Positions 15,459 to 23,070 of a stretch of 30,254 nucleotides of DNA are shown here, piece by piece. The notes under the pieces were generated by a model. It did not search any database, was not told the origin of the DNA, and saw nothing but the letters and a program-made list of their open reading frames with translations. The stretch is from Candidatus Solincola tengchongensis (GTDB taxonomy: Bacteria; Actinomycetota; Geothermincolia; Geothermincolales; RBG-13-55-18). The stretch's first letter is position 1. Every line of letters starts with the position of its first letter. The translations under genes and the position numbers were made by a program. Location of the stretch: NCBI GenBank assembly GCA_015711895.1, contig MU158585.1:12334-42587 (forward strand), in the 5' to 3' direction.

Positions 15459-16322
15459 TTGTCGGCGAAAGAGGGGGTGAGCCACATAGCGGTCAGGGAA
15501 GCCGATGTCGGCGTGGTGAACAGCGGGGAGCGCGTGAGGCCTCCCGACGCTCCCTATTTCGCCCTGGAGATGGAACCCGGAGAGTCGGGCGGGCCGGTCT
15601 TCGCCGCCTCGGTGTGCTCCGAGGGGGAGACCCCGGAAGAACTGGAGGTCCGGCGTTACGCTGTTGGCCTCCTCCACGAGTTCTTCCGCCGGCGGGAGGA
15701 GGTGGTCCGGTCCACGGACTGCCGGGTGGTCCTGCGCAATTCACTGCGCCACATCCATCGCCACATCGTCGAGAATTACGGGGATGACGGGCCCCGCCTG
15801 GACTTCCTTCTGGTCCTGGCCGACACCCAGAGGCTTTACGCGGCGCGCTGCGGCGGGAACTCCCTCTTCGTCCACAGGGGCGAGGAGACGGACGCCCTTT
15901 TCGGCGCCTGGGAGGGGGAGGGAGGACTCCTGGGGGACGCGGCCGGGGAAAGGATAGAGATACGGGAGACAGAGGTGCGCCCCGGGGACGTGGTCGTCCT
16001 CTGCAACCCCTCGGTGTCCCGGGTGATGGGAGCGAGGGATGTGGGCGTGATCCTGAGAAGGGCCAGGGAAGCCCGTAAAGCGGCACTCTTCCTCTCCGCC
16101 ATCGCCGAGAGGAAGGGGGCCCAGGGGACGTTGGTGGCCCTCGTCTGGGAGGTCCCCAATTACCGCGGCGCAGCCATATTCACCGAGGAGGCGATACAGG
16201 AGGAGGTCACCCCCCCGCCGCCGCTCGAGGAGGAGGGAGAGGAGCCGCACGGGGAAGAGGAGCGTGCGGAGAGGGCCAAAAGGCAATGGCTGAGCAAGTG
16301 GCGCCGCCGAAGGCAGGAATGA
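15459..16322 (+). CDS. Degenerate PP2C-like protein (predicted pseudophosphatase)
   Basis: A 287-residue soluble protein. The pattern follows PP2C phosphatases: an N-terminal strand ADVGVVNSGERV, a central pair RLDFLLVLADTQRLYAARCGGNSLFVHRG (two strands at about 114-141) matching the usual GDSR region, a DVVVLCNPSVSRV strand and GTLVALVW near 223-230. The metal-binding positions are lost: the N-terminal N-x-D-x-x motif reads NSGE, GDSR is replaced by CGGNSL, SDG by CNPS, and DN near the end by QG. It is therefore probably catalytically inactive and could act as a binding or sensor protein. The C-terminus is highly charged and low complexity (247-287). The start is TTG 15459 or GTG 15477, neither with a clear ribosome site. 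It lies just behind lysA. The PP2C fold is inferred from pattern only. Confidence 0.6.
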   Translation: MSAKEGVSHIAVREADVGVVNSGERVRPPDAPYFALEMEPGESGGPVFAASVCSEGETPEELEVRRYAVGLLHEFFRRREEVVRSTDCRVVLRNSLRHIHRHIVENYGDDGPRLDFLLVLADTQRLYAARCGGNSLFVHRGEETDALFGAWEGEGGLLGDAAGERIEIRETEVRPGDVVVLCNPSVSRVMGARDVGVILRRAREARKAALFLSAIAERKGAQGTLVALVWEVPNYRGAAIFTEEAIQEEVTPPPPLEEEGEEPHGEEERAERAKRQWLSKWRRRRQE

Positions 16323-16335
16323 GGGGTTATGGTAA

Positions 16336-17634
16336 TTATTTCCTTTTCTCCCACTTCTCCAAGTAGGCCACCTGGGAGAGGGTGGACCCGGCCTCAATCT
16401 CCCCCCGCAGGCGGTTCTCCTTCTCCAGGACGTCCATGGCCCGGTTGGCCATCTCCACCACTTTGTCCCGGGGGATGACCACCACGCCGTCGTCGTCCCC
16501 CACCAGCCAGTCCCCGGGGAAGATCTTCCTGCCGCCCACGGTCACGGGCACGTTTATCTCCCCGAAGCCCTTGGGCTCCCCCGCCGTGGGGGTGATGAGA
16601 CGGGCGAAGGAGGGGAATCCCAGCCGCCTTATCTCCACCGTGTCCCGGATGGCGCCGTCGATGACCACCCCGGCCAGCTTCCTCTGGATGGCGCTGTGGG
16701 TGGCCAGCTCTCCCCACAGCGCCGGACCCACGCCGCCGGCGTCGATGACGATGACGTCCCCTTCCTCGGCGACGTCGATGGCCTCCACCGGCTTGGCCCA
16801 ATCTCCCGGGTAAGCCCGCACGGTGACCGCCGGCCCGGCCATCTTCATCCCCGGGCTGATGGGCAGGATGCCCTCCAGCTCCCCGGAACGGTGCATGGCG
16901 TCAGAGACGTTGGGCGTGGAGACCTTGAGGAGGACCTCGCGCACGTTCTCCAGGTTGACGCGCTTATAGAGGTCGGTCCTCACCGCCTGCCCGGTTAGCA
17001 TGGCCCGTTTTATCTCCTCCGCGGCGCGGCGGGCGTCCTTGCTCTTGATGATGGCCCCGCCCACGATGACGATGTCCGCGCCGCTCTCCACCGCCCGCGC
17101 CGCCGTCTCCGAGTTGATGCCCCCCGCCACGGCAACGGGGATGCTCACCGAGTTGGCTACCAGGCGGAGCCGTTCGAAGGGGTCCACACCCCGCATCTGC
17201 ATGTCGATGGCCGTGTGCACGGCGATGTAGTGGGCGCCCGCCGCCTCCGCCGCCCGCGCCCGGTCCACGGGGTCTCCCACCTCTATGAGGTCCACCACGA
17301 TCTCCGCCCCATAGTTGTTGGCCGCCTCCACGCACTCCTTGACCGTGGCGTCGGAGGCGGCTCCCAGGACGTCGATAATGTTGGCCCCTGCCTTGGCCGC
17401 GGCCTCCACCTCCGCCCGCCCGGCGTCCATGGTCTTCATGTCCGCCACGATGACGTGGTTGGGAAAACGCTCGCGCAGGGCGCGCACGGCGTTGAGGCCC
17501 TCGCTCTTGATGAGGGGGGTTCCGGCCTCGATCCAGTCGGCGCCTCCGGCGACGGCCTCCTCGGCGACCTTAATGGCCCTCTCCAGGTCCACGAAGTCCA
17601 GGGCCACCTGCAGTATGGGTCCTTTTATCCTCAT
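16336..17634 (-). CDS. Hexulose-6-phosphate synthase / RraA-like fusion protein
   Basis: A 432-residue two-domain protein. Residues 1-215 form an orotidine-phosphate-decarboxylase-fold domain of the 3-hexulose-6-phosphate synthase/KGPDC type, with D65, K67 and D70 in VADMKTMDAG, VDLIEVGDP (114-122), HTAID (140-144) and a phosphate-binding VAGGIN...IVGGAI. Residues about 225-432 are RraA/HMG aldolase-like, with DAGGVGPALWGELA (298-311) and DGAIRDTVEIRRLG (326-339). HPS joins formaldehyde and ribulose-5-phosphate, or runs backwards to make ribulose-5-phosphate in archaea. The same fusion is known in archaea and some bacteria. No 6-phospho-3-hexuloisomerase is in the window. ATG 17634 lies only 9 bases after a TATAAT, without a ribosome site. 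Confidence 0.9.
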   Translation of the reverse strand: MRIKGPILQVALDFVDLERAIKVAEEAVAGGADWIEAGTPLIKSEGLNAVRALRERFPNHVIVADMKTMDAGRAEVEAAAKAGANIIDVLGAASDATVKECVEAANNYGAEIVVDLIEVGDPVDRARAAEAAGAHYIAVHTAIDMQMRGVDPFERLRLVANSVSIPVAVAGGINSETAARAVESGADIVIVGGAIIKSKDARRAAEEIKRAMLTGQAVRTDLYKRVNLENVREVLLKVSTPNVSDAMHRSGELEGILPISPGMKMAGPAVTVRAYPGDWAKPVEAIDVAEEGDVIVIDAGGVGPALWGELATHSAIQRKLAGVVIDGAIRDTVEIRRLGFPSFARLITPTAGEPKGFGEINVPVTVGGRKIFPGDWLVGDDDGVVVIPRDKVVEMANRAMDVLEKENRLRGEIEAGSTLSQVAYLEKWEKRK

Positions 17635-17643
17635 GGCAGATAG

Positions 17644-17649
17644 ATTATA
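17644..17649 (-). promoter_or_regulatory. -10 element of a probable leaderless HPS-RraA transcript
   Basis: A perfect TATAAT on the - strand (17649-17644). The ATG begins 9 bases after its last base, so a start 6-9 bases downstream of the -10 puts the mRNA 5' end at or within a few bases of the start codon. No SD sequence precedes the ATG. A good -35 is not visible. Confidence 0.5.
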
Positions 17650-17994
17650 GTACGGCGGTCATTTCACCGCTACATGATGTGCTGGAGGATGCCCAGTTCC
17701 TATCCGTTTTCTCGCTCCCCGGATGGCTGGAGCGGTCGTTCCGTGGATTTCTAATCCCGAATCGCCCGCGGAAGGGATACGGCATCGCCTCGTGGTGTGG
17801 CGGAGAAACCGCTCCTTGCCTTGTCTCCTGCCGGGCCAGCGGGATGACATGGGAACACCGGCCGTGAGGGACCCGGATGTGTCCACGACAGCGATGCTGC
17901 GCAGCTCTCGGCTGCCGGGAGTTCGCAGGTGACGGCTCTCGGAAAGAGGGGAGGTTTCCGATCGAAGAGTCTCTGGCAGGCGAGGCGGGGCTTG

Positions 17995-18034
17995 ATGATC
18001 GGGCGCCCGCCGCTCGCCCGATCATGCGGGCGCC
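17995..18034 (+). other. Two overlapping, mutually exclusive hairpins upstream of hom
   Basis: Arm pair A: ATGATCGGGCG (17995-18005) with CGCCCGATCAT (18015-18025), 11 perfect pairs and a 9-nt loop. Arm pair B: GGCGCCCGC (18002-18010) with GCGGGCGCC (18026-18034), 9 perfect pairs. The two share bases and cannot form together. They lie about 85-125 bases upstream of the hom start, before the predicted -10 at 18062. The remaining 17650-17994 stretch shows no gene or motif I can name. Confidence 0.5.
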
Positions 18035-18058
18035 AGGTGTGCGCCGCCCGTTCCCGGC

Positions 18059-18067
18059 TGTTAAAAT
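18059..18067 (+). promoter_or_regulatory. Extended -10 promoter element for hom
   Basis: TGTTAAAAT at 18059-18067 is an extended -10 with one departure from TATAAT. No strong -35 is present. The start near 18074 would give a leader of about 45 nt. Confidence 0.4.
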
Positions 18068-18118
18068 ACCCTTATTCCGGTTCTTGCCATACGGAGTGAG
18101 ACGGATATCGGAGGAAGC

Positions 18119-19420
18119 ATGTCGGACGGGAAAGAAGCCATAGTCGTCGGTCAGATAGGCTGCGGTACAGTGGGCTCCGGCGTGGTGCGTATCCTCCGGG
18201 ACAACGCCTCCATCATCTCCCGGAGGGTGGGAAAGGACATAGCCGTGAAGCGTATAGCGGTGCGGGACCTGTCCGACCCCCGCTACGTGGAGGTCCCCGA
18301 GGAGATGCTCACCACGGAGGCCATGGAGGTAATAGGGGATCCGGAGGTGGACATCGTGGTGGAGGTGATGGGGGGCATCGAGCCGGCCCGCACCTTCATC
18401 CTGGAGGCCATATCCCGGGGCAAACACGTGGTCTGCGCCAACAAGGAGCTCATGAGCACCCACGGCGAGGAGCTCCTGCGCGCCGCGGAGGAGAAGGGCG
18501 TGGACCTCGCCTATGAGGCGGCGGTGGGCGGCGGCATCCCCATCCTCATGCCCCTCAAGGAATCCCTGGCCGGAAACGTGATAGACCAGGTGCTGGGGAT
18601 AGTGAACGGGACCACCAATTACATCCTCACCCGCATGAGCGAGGAAGGCCTGGACTTCGGCGAGGCGCTGGCCAAAGCCCAGGAGCTGGGCTACGCGGAA
18701 GCCGACCCCTCCTACGACGTGGAGGGGAAGGACGCCGCCGCGAAACTGGCCATACTGGCCTCTATGGCCTTCAACTCCCGGGTGACCCTCTCCGACGTGT
18801 ACGCGGAGGGCATAACCTCCATCACCCCGGACGACATCTCCTTTGCCCGCGAGCTTGGCTACGTCATCAAGCTGCTGGCCATCGCCAAGGACGAGCCGGA
18901 CGGGATAAGCGTTCGCGTGCATCCCACGATGATCCCCGAGCGCCACCCCCTGGCAGCGGTGCGGGACGAGAACAACGCCATCTTCGTGTCCGGGGACGCC
19001 GTGGGGGAGCTCATGTTCTACGGAAAGGGGGCGGGTTCCCTGCCCGCGGCGAGCGCCGTGGTGGGCGACGTCATCTCCATAGCGCGCAACATCCTGACCG
19101 GCGGGCGGCTGGTGGGCTGTACCTGTTTCTTCCAGAAGCCCGTCAAGGACATGAAAGACGTGCGCTGCCGTTACTTCATGATCTTCGACGTGCCCGACCG
19201 GCCCGGCGTGCTGGCCAAGATCGCCGGCGTATTCGGCGAGAACCAGGTGAGTATCAAGTCCGTCATCCAGCACGGGACGGGCAGGGAGGCACGCATCGTC
19301 CTGGTCACCCACGAGGTCAGGGAGGAGAACATCAGGGCCACGGTGCGCGGCCTGGAGGGCCTGGAGGAGGTCAACAGGGTGGCCAGCCTCATCCGCGTGG
19401 AGGACCCCGGGGAGGAGTGA
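18119..19420 (+). CDS. hom: Homoserine dehydrogenase with ACT domain
   Basis: A 433-residue enzyme that reduces aspartate semialdehyde to homoserine, the branch point to threonine and methionine. It has the N-terminal Rossmann motif GQIGCGTVGSGVV (11-23), ANKELMS (107-113) with catalytic K109, NGTTNYILTRM, the substrate stretch AEADPSYDVEGKDAAAKLAIL, and a C-terminal ACT domain from about 350 (FMIFDVPDRPGVLAKIAGVF), which gives threonine feedback inhibition in related enzymes. Length matches the Gram-positive form. The RBS GGAGGAAG is one base before ATG 18119. thrC follows on the same strand after an unusually long 333-base gap. Confidence 0.96.
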   Translation: MSDGKEAIVVGQIGCGTVGSGVVRILRDNASIISRRVGKDIAVKRIAVRDLSDPRYVEVPEEMLTTEAMEVIGDPEVDIVVEVMGGIEPARTFILEAISRGKHVVCANKELMSTHGEELLRAAEEKGVDLAYEAAVGGGIPILMPLKESLAGNVIDQVLGIVNGTTNYILTRMSEEGLDFGEALAKAQELGYAEADPSYDVEGKDAAAKLAILASMAFNSRVTLSDVYAEGITSITPDDISFARELGYVIKLLAIAKDEPDGISVRVHPTMIPERHPLAAVRDENNAIFVSGDAVGELMFYGKGAGSLPAASAVVGDVISIARNILTGGRLVGCTCFFQKPVKDMKDVRCRYFMIFDVPDRPGVLAKIAGVFGENQVSIKSVIQHGTGREARIVLVTHEVREENIRATVRGLEGLEEVNRVASLIRVEDPGEE

Positions 19421-19753
19421 GCCCCTCCCGGCGTCCGGAGAGGAAGGATGAATCACCGGGGACGGCGGGACCCACGGCTTTTCCGGACGCCGTGTTCGAT
19501 GTAGAGGGATCCCGGGAGCGCCGGTACCCGTGAGCTTGCGGGGCGGGGGGCGAATCCTCTCCCTCTTCCGCGGAGGAGGCATCGCGGACCCGGGTCACGG
19601 ATGGCGCCGGTTCTGACGGCCGGCGCGCCGCCGGTCATGAGGAGGGACGCGCGACCGGGCGCAGGGGGGCGCAGCGTTCGCCCGGTCACCGTGGCGGAGG
19701 GGTCGGGGATAGGCCAAAGGCGGTGAACGAGGGTGGGAAGGAGGTCGTCGGTC
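19421..19753 (+). other. hom-thrC intergenic region with a large hairpin
   Basis: A 333-base gap where neighbouring amino acid genes are normally close. Directly after the hom stop, 19429-19443 pairs with 19478-19492: ten perfect pairs (CGGCGTCCGG with CCGGACGCCG) extended by five more including two G-U, closing a 34-nt loop. Farther on, CGGCGCGCCG is a 10-bp palindrome and a CACCG/CGGTG pair flanks the end. There is no T run, so no ordinary terminator, and I see no promoter or protein-coding frame with support. Confidence 0.5.
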
Positions 19754-20809
19754 TTGCGCGGCGAATGGCGGGGCGTGATAGAGGCCTATAGGGAATTTCT
19801 ACCAGTGACGGGCAAGACGCCCGTGGTCACCCTGCTGGAGGGAAACACTCCGCTTGTGGAGGCGGGGTATATCAGCCGTCAGCTTGGGCTGCAGGTCTTC
19901 CTGAAATACGAGGGGTTGAACCCCACCGGCTCCTTCAAGGACCGGGGGATGACGGTGGCCGTATCCAAGGCCCTGGAGGAAGGGGCCCGCACGGTGATCT
20001 GCGCCTCCACCGGAAACACCAGCGCTTCGGCAGCGGCCTATGCCGCCCGGGCGGGGATCACCTGCGCGGTGATCATACCCAGGCAGGCCATAGCCCTGGG
20101 CAAGCTGGCCCAGGCCCTCATTCACGGGGCGCGGGTGATACCCCTGGAGGGGAACTTCGACCAGGCCCTGCAGATGGTACGGCGCATCGCCGAGGACTAC
20201 CCGGTGGTGCTGGTGAACTCCATCAACCCCCACCGCATCGAGGGCCAGAAGACGGGGGCCTTCGAGATATGCGACGCCCTGGGCCGGGCGCCCGATTACC
20301 ATTTCATACCAGTCGGGAATGCGGGGAACATCACCGCCTACTGGAAAGGCTACCGGGAGTACCGCGAGGCGGGGAAGACGGACTCCCTCCCGCGCATGAT
20401 GGGCTGGCAGGCGGAGGGCGCGGCGCCCATCGTGCGCGGCCACGTGGTGGAGCGGCCGGAGACGGTGGCCACCGCCATCCGCATCGGCAATCCGGCCAGC
20501 TGGAAACAGGCGGTGGCCGCGGCGGAGGAATCGGGGGGCCGCATCGACATGGTCTCCGACGCGGAGATACTGGAGGCCTACCGATTGCTGGCGGAGCGGG
20601 AAGGCGTCTTCGTGGAGCCGGCGTCGGCCGCCTCCGTCGCCGGCCTTTACAAGGCCTTTCGCCGCGGCGACCTGAAGCCCGGCTCGCTGGTGGTCTGCGT
20701 CCTCACCGGTCACGGCCTGAAGGACCCCGACCTGGCGGTGAGGACGGTGGAGGAACCGGAGCCGGTCCCCGCGGACCTGGAGGCCGTGCTGGATAGGCTG
20801 GGGCTCTGA
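19754..20809 (+). CDS. thrC: Threonine synthase
   Basis: A 351-residue PLP enzyme converting O-phosphohomoserine to threonine; the length fits the short bacterial class. Motifs: LLEGNTPLVEA (27-37), NPTGSFKDRGM with PLP lysine K62, CASTGNTSASAAAYAA, VNSINPHRIEGQKT, and the phosphate-binding PVGNAGNITAYWKGY. The C-terminus contains EPASAASVAGLYK. The start is TTG 19754, with AAGGAGGT at 19738-19745 (8-base spacing), giving MRGEWRGVIEAYREFLPV as in relatives; the frame opens earlier at GTG 19733, which is inside that ribosome site. The substrate must come from a homoserine kinase; no ordinary GHMP-type thrB follows, but an apgM-like gene does. Confidence 0.95.
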   Translation: MRGEWRGVIEAYREFLPVTGKTPVVTLLEGNTPLVEAGYISRQLGLQVFLKYEGLNPTGSFKDRGMTVAVSKALEEGARTVICASTGNTSASAAAYAARAGITCAVIIPRQAIALGKLAQALIHGARVIPLEGNFDQALQMVRRIAEDYPVVLVNSINPHRIEGQKTGAFEICDALGRAPDYHFIPVGNAGNITAYWKGYREYREAGKTDSLPRMMGWQAEGAAPIVRGHVVERPETVATAIRIGNPASWKQAVAAAEESGGRIDMVSDAEILEAYRLLAEREGVFVEPASAASVAGLYKAFRRGDLKPGSLVVCVLTGHGLKDPDLAVRTVEEPEPVPADLEAVLDRLGL

Positions 20810-20816
20810 GGCGCAC

Positions 20817-20845
20817 GGCGGGGGCCGGGAAACCCGGTCCCCGCC
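20817..20845 (+). terminator. Strong hairpin after thrC (terminator-like, weak U tract)
   Basis: Thirteen consecutive pairs (20817-20829 with 20833-20845, one G-U) close an AAA loop, starting 7 bases after the thrC stop. The downstream run is CTTCGTTCTC, only moderately T-rich. It may be a terminator, a partial attenuator lowering expression of the next gene, or an mRNA 3'-end stabiliser. Confidence 0.5.
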
Positions 20846-20898
20846 CTTCGTTCTCAAGGGTTCCCCCCTGCTCAGGAGATGATCTCGGGGAGGTGGAG

Positions 20899-22092
20899 AT
20901 GAAGTACCTCGTCCTTGTGCCGGACGGTGCGGCCGACCGCCCGGTGGCCGCCCGCGGGGGAGCCACGCCCCTGGAGGCGGCTCGCCTGCCGAACATGGAT
21001 TTCCTGGCCGAGAACGGGATCTGCGGCACGGCGGTCACCGTCCCCGAAGGCATGCCGGCGGGCAGCGATGTTGCCAATTTTTCCCTCCTCGGCTACGACC
21101 CGCGCGTCTATTACTGCGGGCGGGGGCCGCTGGAGGCGGCCAGCATGGGCGTGAAGCTCGCCGAGGATCAGGTGGCCTTCCGCTGCAACCTGGTTACGGA
21201 GGAGGAAGGAAGGCTGGCGGATTACAGCGCGGGACACATCCCTACCGAGGAAGCTCGCCGGATCATCGCTTTCCTGGAAGAGAGACTGGGGGATCCCTAC
21301 ACCGCCTTCCACCCCGGGGTGGGATACCGGCACCTCCTGGTTTTGCGGGGGCTGAGATACCTGGAGGACAACTGTATTCCCCCGCACGACGCCGTGGGGC
21401 GGAAAATAGAGGAGATCCTCCCTCAAGGGCCCGGGTCGGAGCGGTTGCGGTCGCTCATAAGGCTTTCCCGTCGCCTCCTCGAGGACCACCCCGTCAACTG
21501 GTGGCGCCGGGAGCGCGGCCTGCGGCCGGCGAACATGATCTGGCCCTGGGGCCAGGGACGTTCGCCGGAACTTCCCACCCTGAGGGAGAGGTTCGGCCTC
21601 ACCGGGGCGGTGATCACCGCCGTGGACCTCGTCAAGGGCCTGGGCGTCCATGCCGGGCTGGAGGTGGTCACCGTCCCGGGAGCCACTGGCTATCACGATA
21701 CCGACTACGAGGCCAAGGCGCGCTATGCCCTGCACGCCCTGCGCAGGGTGGATCTGGTGTACGTCCACGTGGAAGCCCCCGACGAGGCGGGCCACGAGAG
21801 GAGCTGGGAGGCCAAGGTGGAAGCCCTGGAGAATTTCGACCGCCACATCGTGGGTGCGGTGCTGGATGAATCGGTCCGCCTACACGAGGAGTTCCACATC
21901 CTTCTCGCGCCCGACCACCCCACTCCTGTCGAGGTGGGCACCCATGTCCCGGAACCGGTGCCCTTCGCCCTTTATCTGGGAGGAAGAGACCCAGACGCCG
22001 CACGCGCTTTCAGCGAACGGGAAGCGAGCAGGGGGACCTACCGGGAGATCCCGGGATGGAAACTCATGGATATGCTGGTGAAAGGGCTATAA
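20899..22092 (+). CDS. Archaeal-type phosphoglycerate mutase-like enzyme; candidate homoserine kinase
   Basis: A 397-residue alkaline-phosphatase-superfamily protein of the ApgM/COG3635 group. Visible: D9 in LVPDGAADRP, PAGSDVANFSLLGYDPR (53-69) with S56, NMIWPWGQGR (212-221), VHVEAPDEAGHE (289-300) with D295 and H299, APDHPTPVEVGTHVPEPVPF (337-356) with D339, H340 and H349. Canonical members interconvert 3- and 2-phosphoglycerate. A subgroup found next to hom and thrC has been proposed to be a non-orthologous homoserine kinase (the TIGR02535 description). This gene sits right behind hom-thrC with no thrB, which favours homoserine kinase; it also lies upstream of 2-phosphoglycerate kinase, which favours a 2-phosphoglycerate supplier. 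The start is ATG 20899, with GGGGAGG 5 bases upstream; GTG 20893 is inside that site. Confidence 0.85.
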   Translation: MKYLVLVPDGAADRPVAARGGATPLEAARLPNMDFLAENGICGTAVTVPEGMPAGSDVANFSLLGYDPRVYYCGRGPLEAASMGVKLAEDQVAFRCNLVTEEEGRLADYSAGHIPTEEARRIIAFLEERLGDPYTAFHPGVGYRHLLVLRGLRYLEDNCIPPHDAVGRKIEEILPQGPGSERLRSLIRLSRRLLEDHPVNWWRRERGLRPANMIWPWGQGRSPELPTLRERFGLTGAVITAVDLVKGLGVHAGLEVVTVPGATGYHDTDYEAKARYALHALRRVDLVYVHVEAPDEAGHERSWEAKVEALENFDRHIVGAVLDESVRLHEEFHILLAPDHPTPVEVGTHVPEPVPFALYLGGRDPDAARAFSEREASRGTYREIPGWKLMDMLVKGL

Positions 22093-22093
22093 T
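22088..22093 (+). promoter_or_regulatory. Possible -10 (TATAAT) at the apgM-like stop codon
   Basis: A perfect TATAAT overlaps the TAA stop of the preceding gene (22090-22092). No -35 is seen 16-18 bases upstream. If used, it would drive the phosphoesterase gene with a leader of about 65 nt. Confidence 0.3.
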
Positions 22094-22164
22094 GGGAGTG
22101 AGTGATGGAGAAACCGCCCGGGTGCGGCATATGCCAAGCGGGCGGCCGGGAGTAAATTCGGGAA

Positions 22165-22995
22165 GTGTCGAGGGTGTCATCCAAGACCTATCCGGTTAAG
22201 AAATCGCCGGTGGTGGTGGCCCACATATCCGATTTCCACATCGGGTCCTACCATTTCGTGGCCAACCTCATGAACCGCACCATTCACGAACTGAACGAAC
22301 TCCGCCCGGATATAGTGGTGGTGACCGGGGACCTCACCAATGAGGGTTTCCGGCAGGAATACCTGACCGCCAAGTCCTATCTGGACAACCTGGAGTGCGA
22401 GAACATCGTCATAGTTCCCGGGAACCATGACTCCCGCAACGTGGGCTACCTCCATTTCCAGGAACTCTTTGGCCCCCTGTTCCGCTGCCTGGAGTACGAG
22501 GGCGTGTTCATCATGGGAGTGGACTCCAGCGAGCCCGACCTGGACGACGGCAAGATCGGGCGCGAGAAATACGGATGGATTGTCAATAATTTCCAATCCA
22601 CGGACGGGTTCAAGATCTTCGCCCTGCACCACCACCTCCTGCCCGTGCCGGGAACCGGGAGGGAACGGAACATCGTCTATGATGCCGGGGACATACTCGA
22701 GCTGCTTATCTACGCCGGGGTGGACCTGGTGCTCACCGGCCACAAGCACGTACCTTACGTGTGGAGGCTGGAGGACATGTACCTGGTCAACGCGGGGACC
22801 ATATCCTCGCTGCGCTTGCGGGGCCACACCAAGCCCTGCTATAACCTTATCGAAATCCGCGAGGACGACGTTCGGGTACTGCGTAAATACCCCTTCGGGG
22901 GTAGCGACGTCATCGCCCGGTTCGGGGCCGGGGCGGGAGAGACGCAACGGGAACTGTCCGGAGTGGTGCGGGAGATAATCAGTACGGACATCTGA
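22165..22995 (+). CDS. Calcineurin-like metallophosphoesterase
   Basis: A 276-residue cytosolic phosphoesterase with the complete dimetal motif set: SDFHIG (D23, H25), TGDLTN (D56), PGNHD (N87, H88), LHHHLLP (H155-157) and TGHKHVP (GHKH at 192-195). The arrangement is that of class III cyclic nucleotide phosphodiesterases (CpdA/Icc-like) and related phosphomonoesterases. Substrate specificity cannot be read from sequence. Its place between an ApgM-like enzyme and the cyclic 2,3-diphosphoglycerate synthesis pair makes a phosphoglycerate ester or the cyclic compound itself a reasonable candidate, but it has a separate spacer on each side. The start is GTG 22165 or GTG 22174; neither has a strong ribosome site. 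Confidence 0.9.
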   Translation: MSRVSSKTYPVKKSPVVVAHISDFHIGSYHFVANLMNRTIHELNELRPDIVVVTGDLTNEGFRQEYLTAKSYLDNLECENIVIVPGNHDSRNVGYLHFQELFGPLFRCLEYEGVFIMGVDSSEPDLDDGKIGREKYGWIVNNFQSTDGFKIFALHHHLLPVPGTGRERNIVYDAGDILELLIYAGVDLVLTGHKHVPYVWRLEDMYLVNAGTISSLRLRGHTKPCYNLIEIREDDVRVLRKYPFGGSDVIARFGAGAGETQRELSGVVREIISTDI

Positions 22996-23036
22996 GGCCC
23001 GGGGGCATGCAGGCGAGCCGCCAGGTGTTCTCCCGC

Positions 23037-23064
23037 TTGAGCGCGGATCCGCAGAGGGTATAAT
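23037..23064 (+). promoter_or_regulatory. Sigma70-type promoter for the cpgS-pgk2 pair
   Basis: TTGAGC at 23037-23042, a 16-base spacer and perfect TATAAT at 23059-23064. The expected start near 23071 lies about 298 bases before the cpgS start. A 10-bp palindrome CCACCGGTGG at 23080-23089, just downstream of the start point, is placed like an operator. Confidence 0.65.
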
Positions 23065-23070
23065 TCGTGC

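Noticed and set aside
17645..19582. 645-codon open frame antisense to hom
   Set aside because: It mirrors a clear hom coding sequence, contains no domain and is typical of antisense frames in GC-rich genes.
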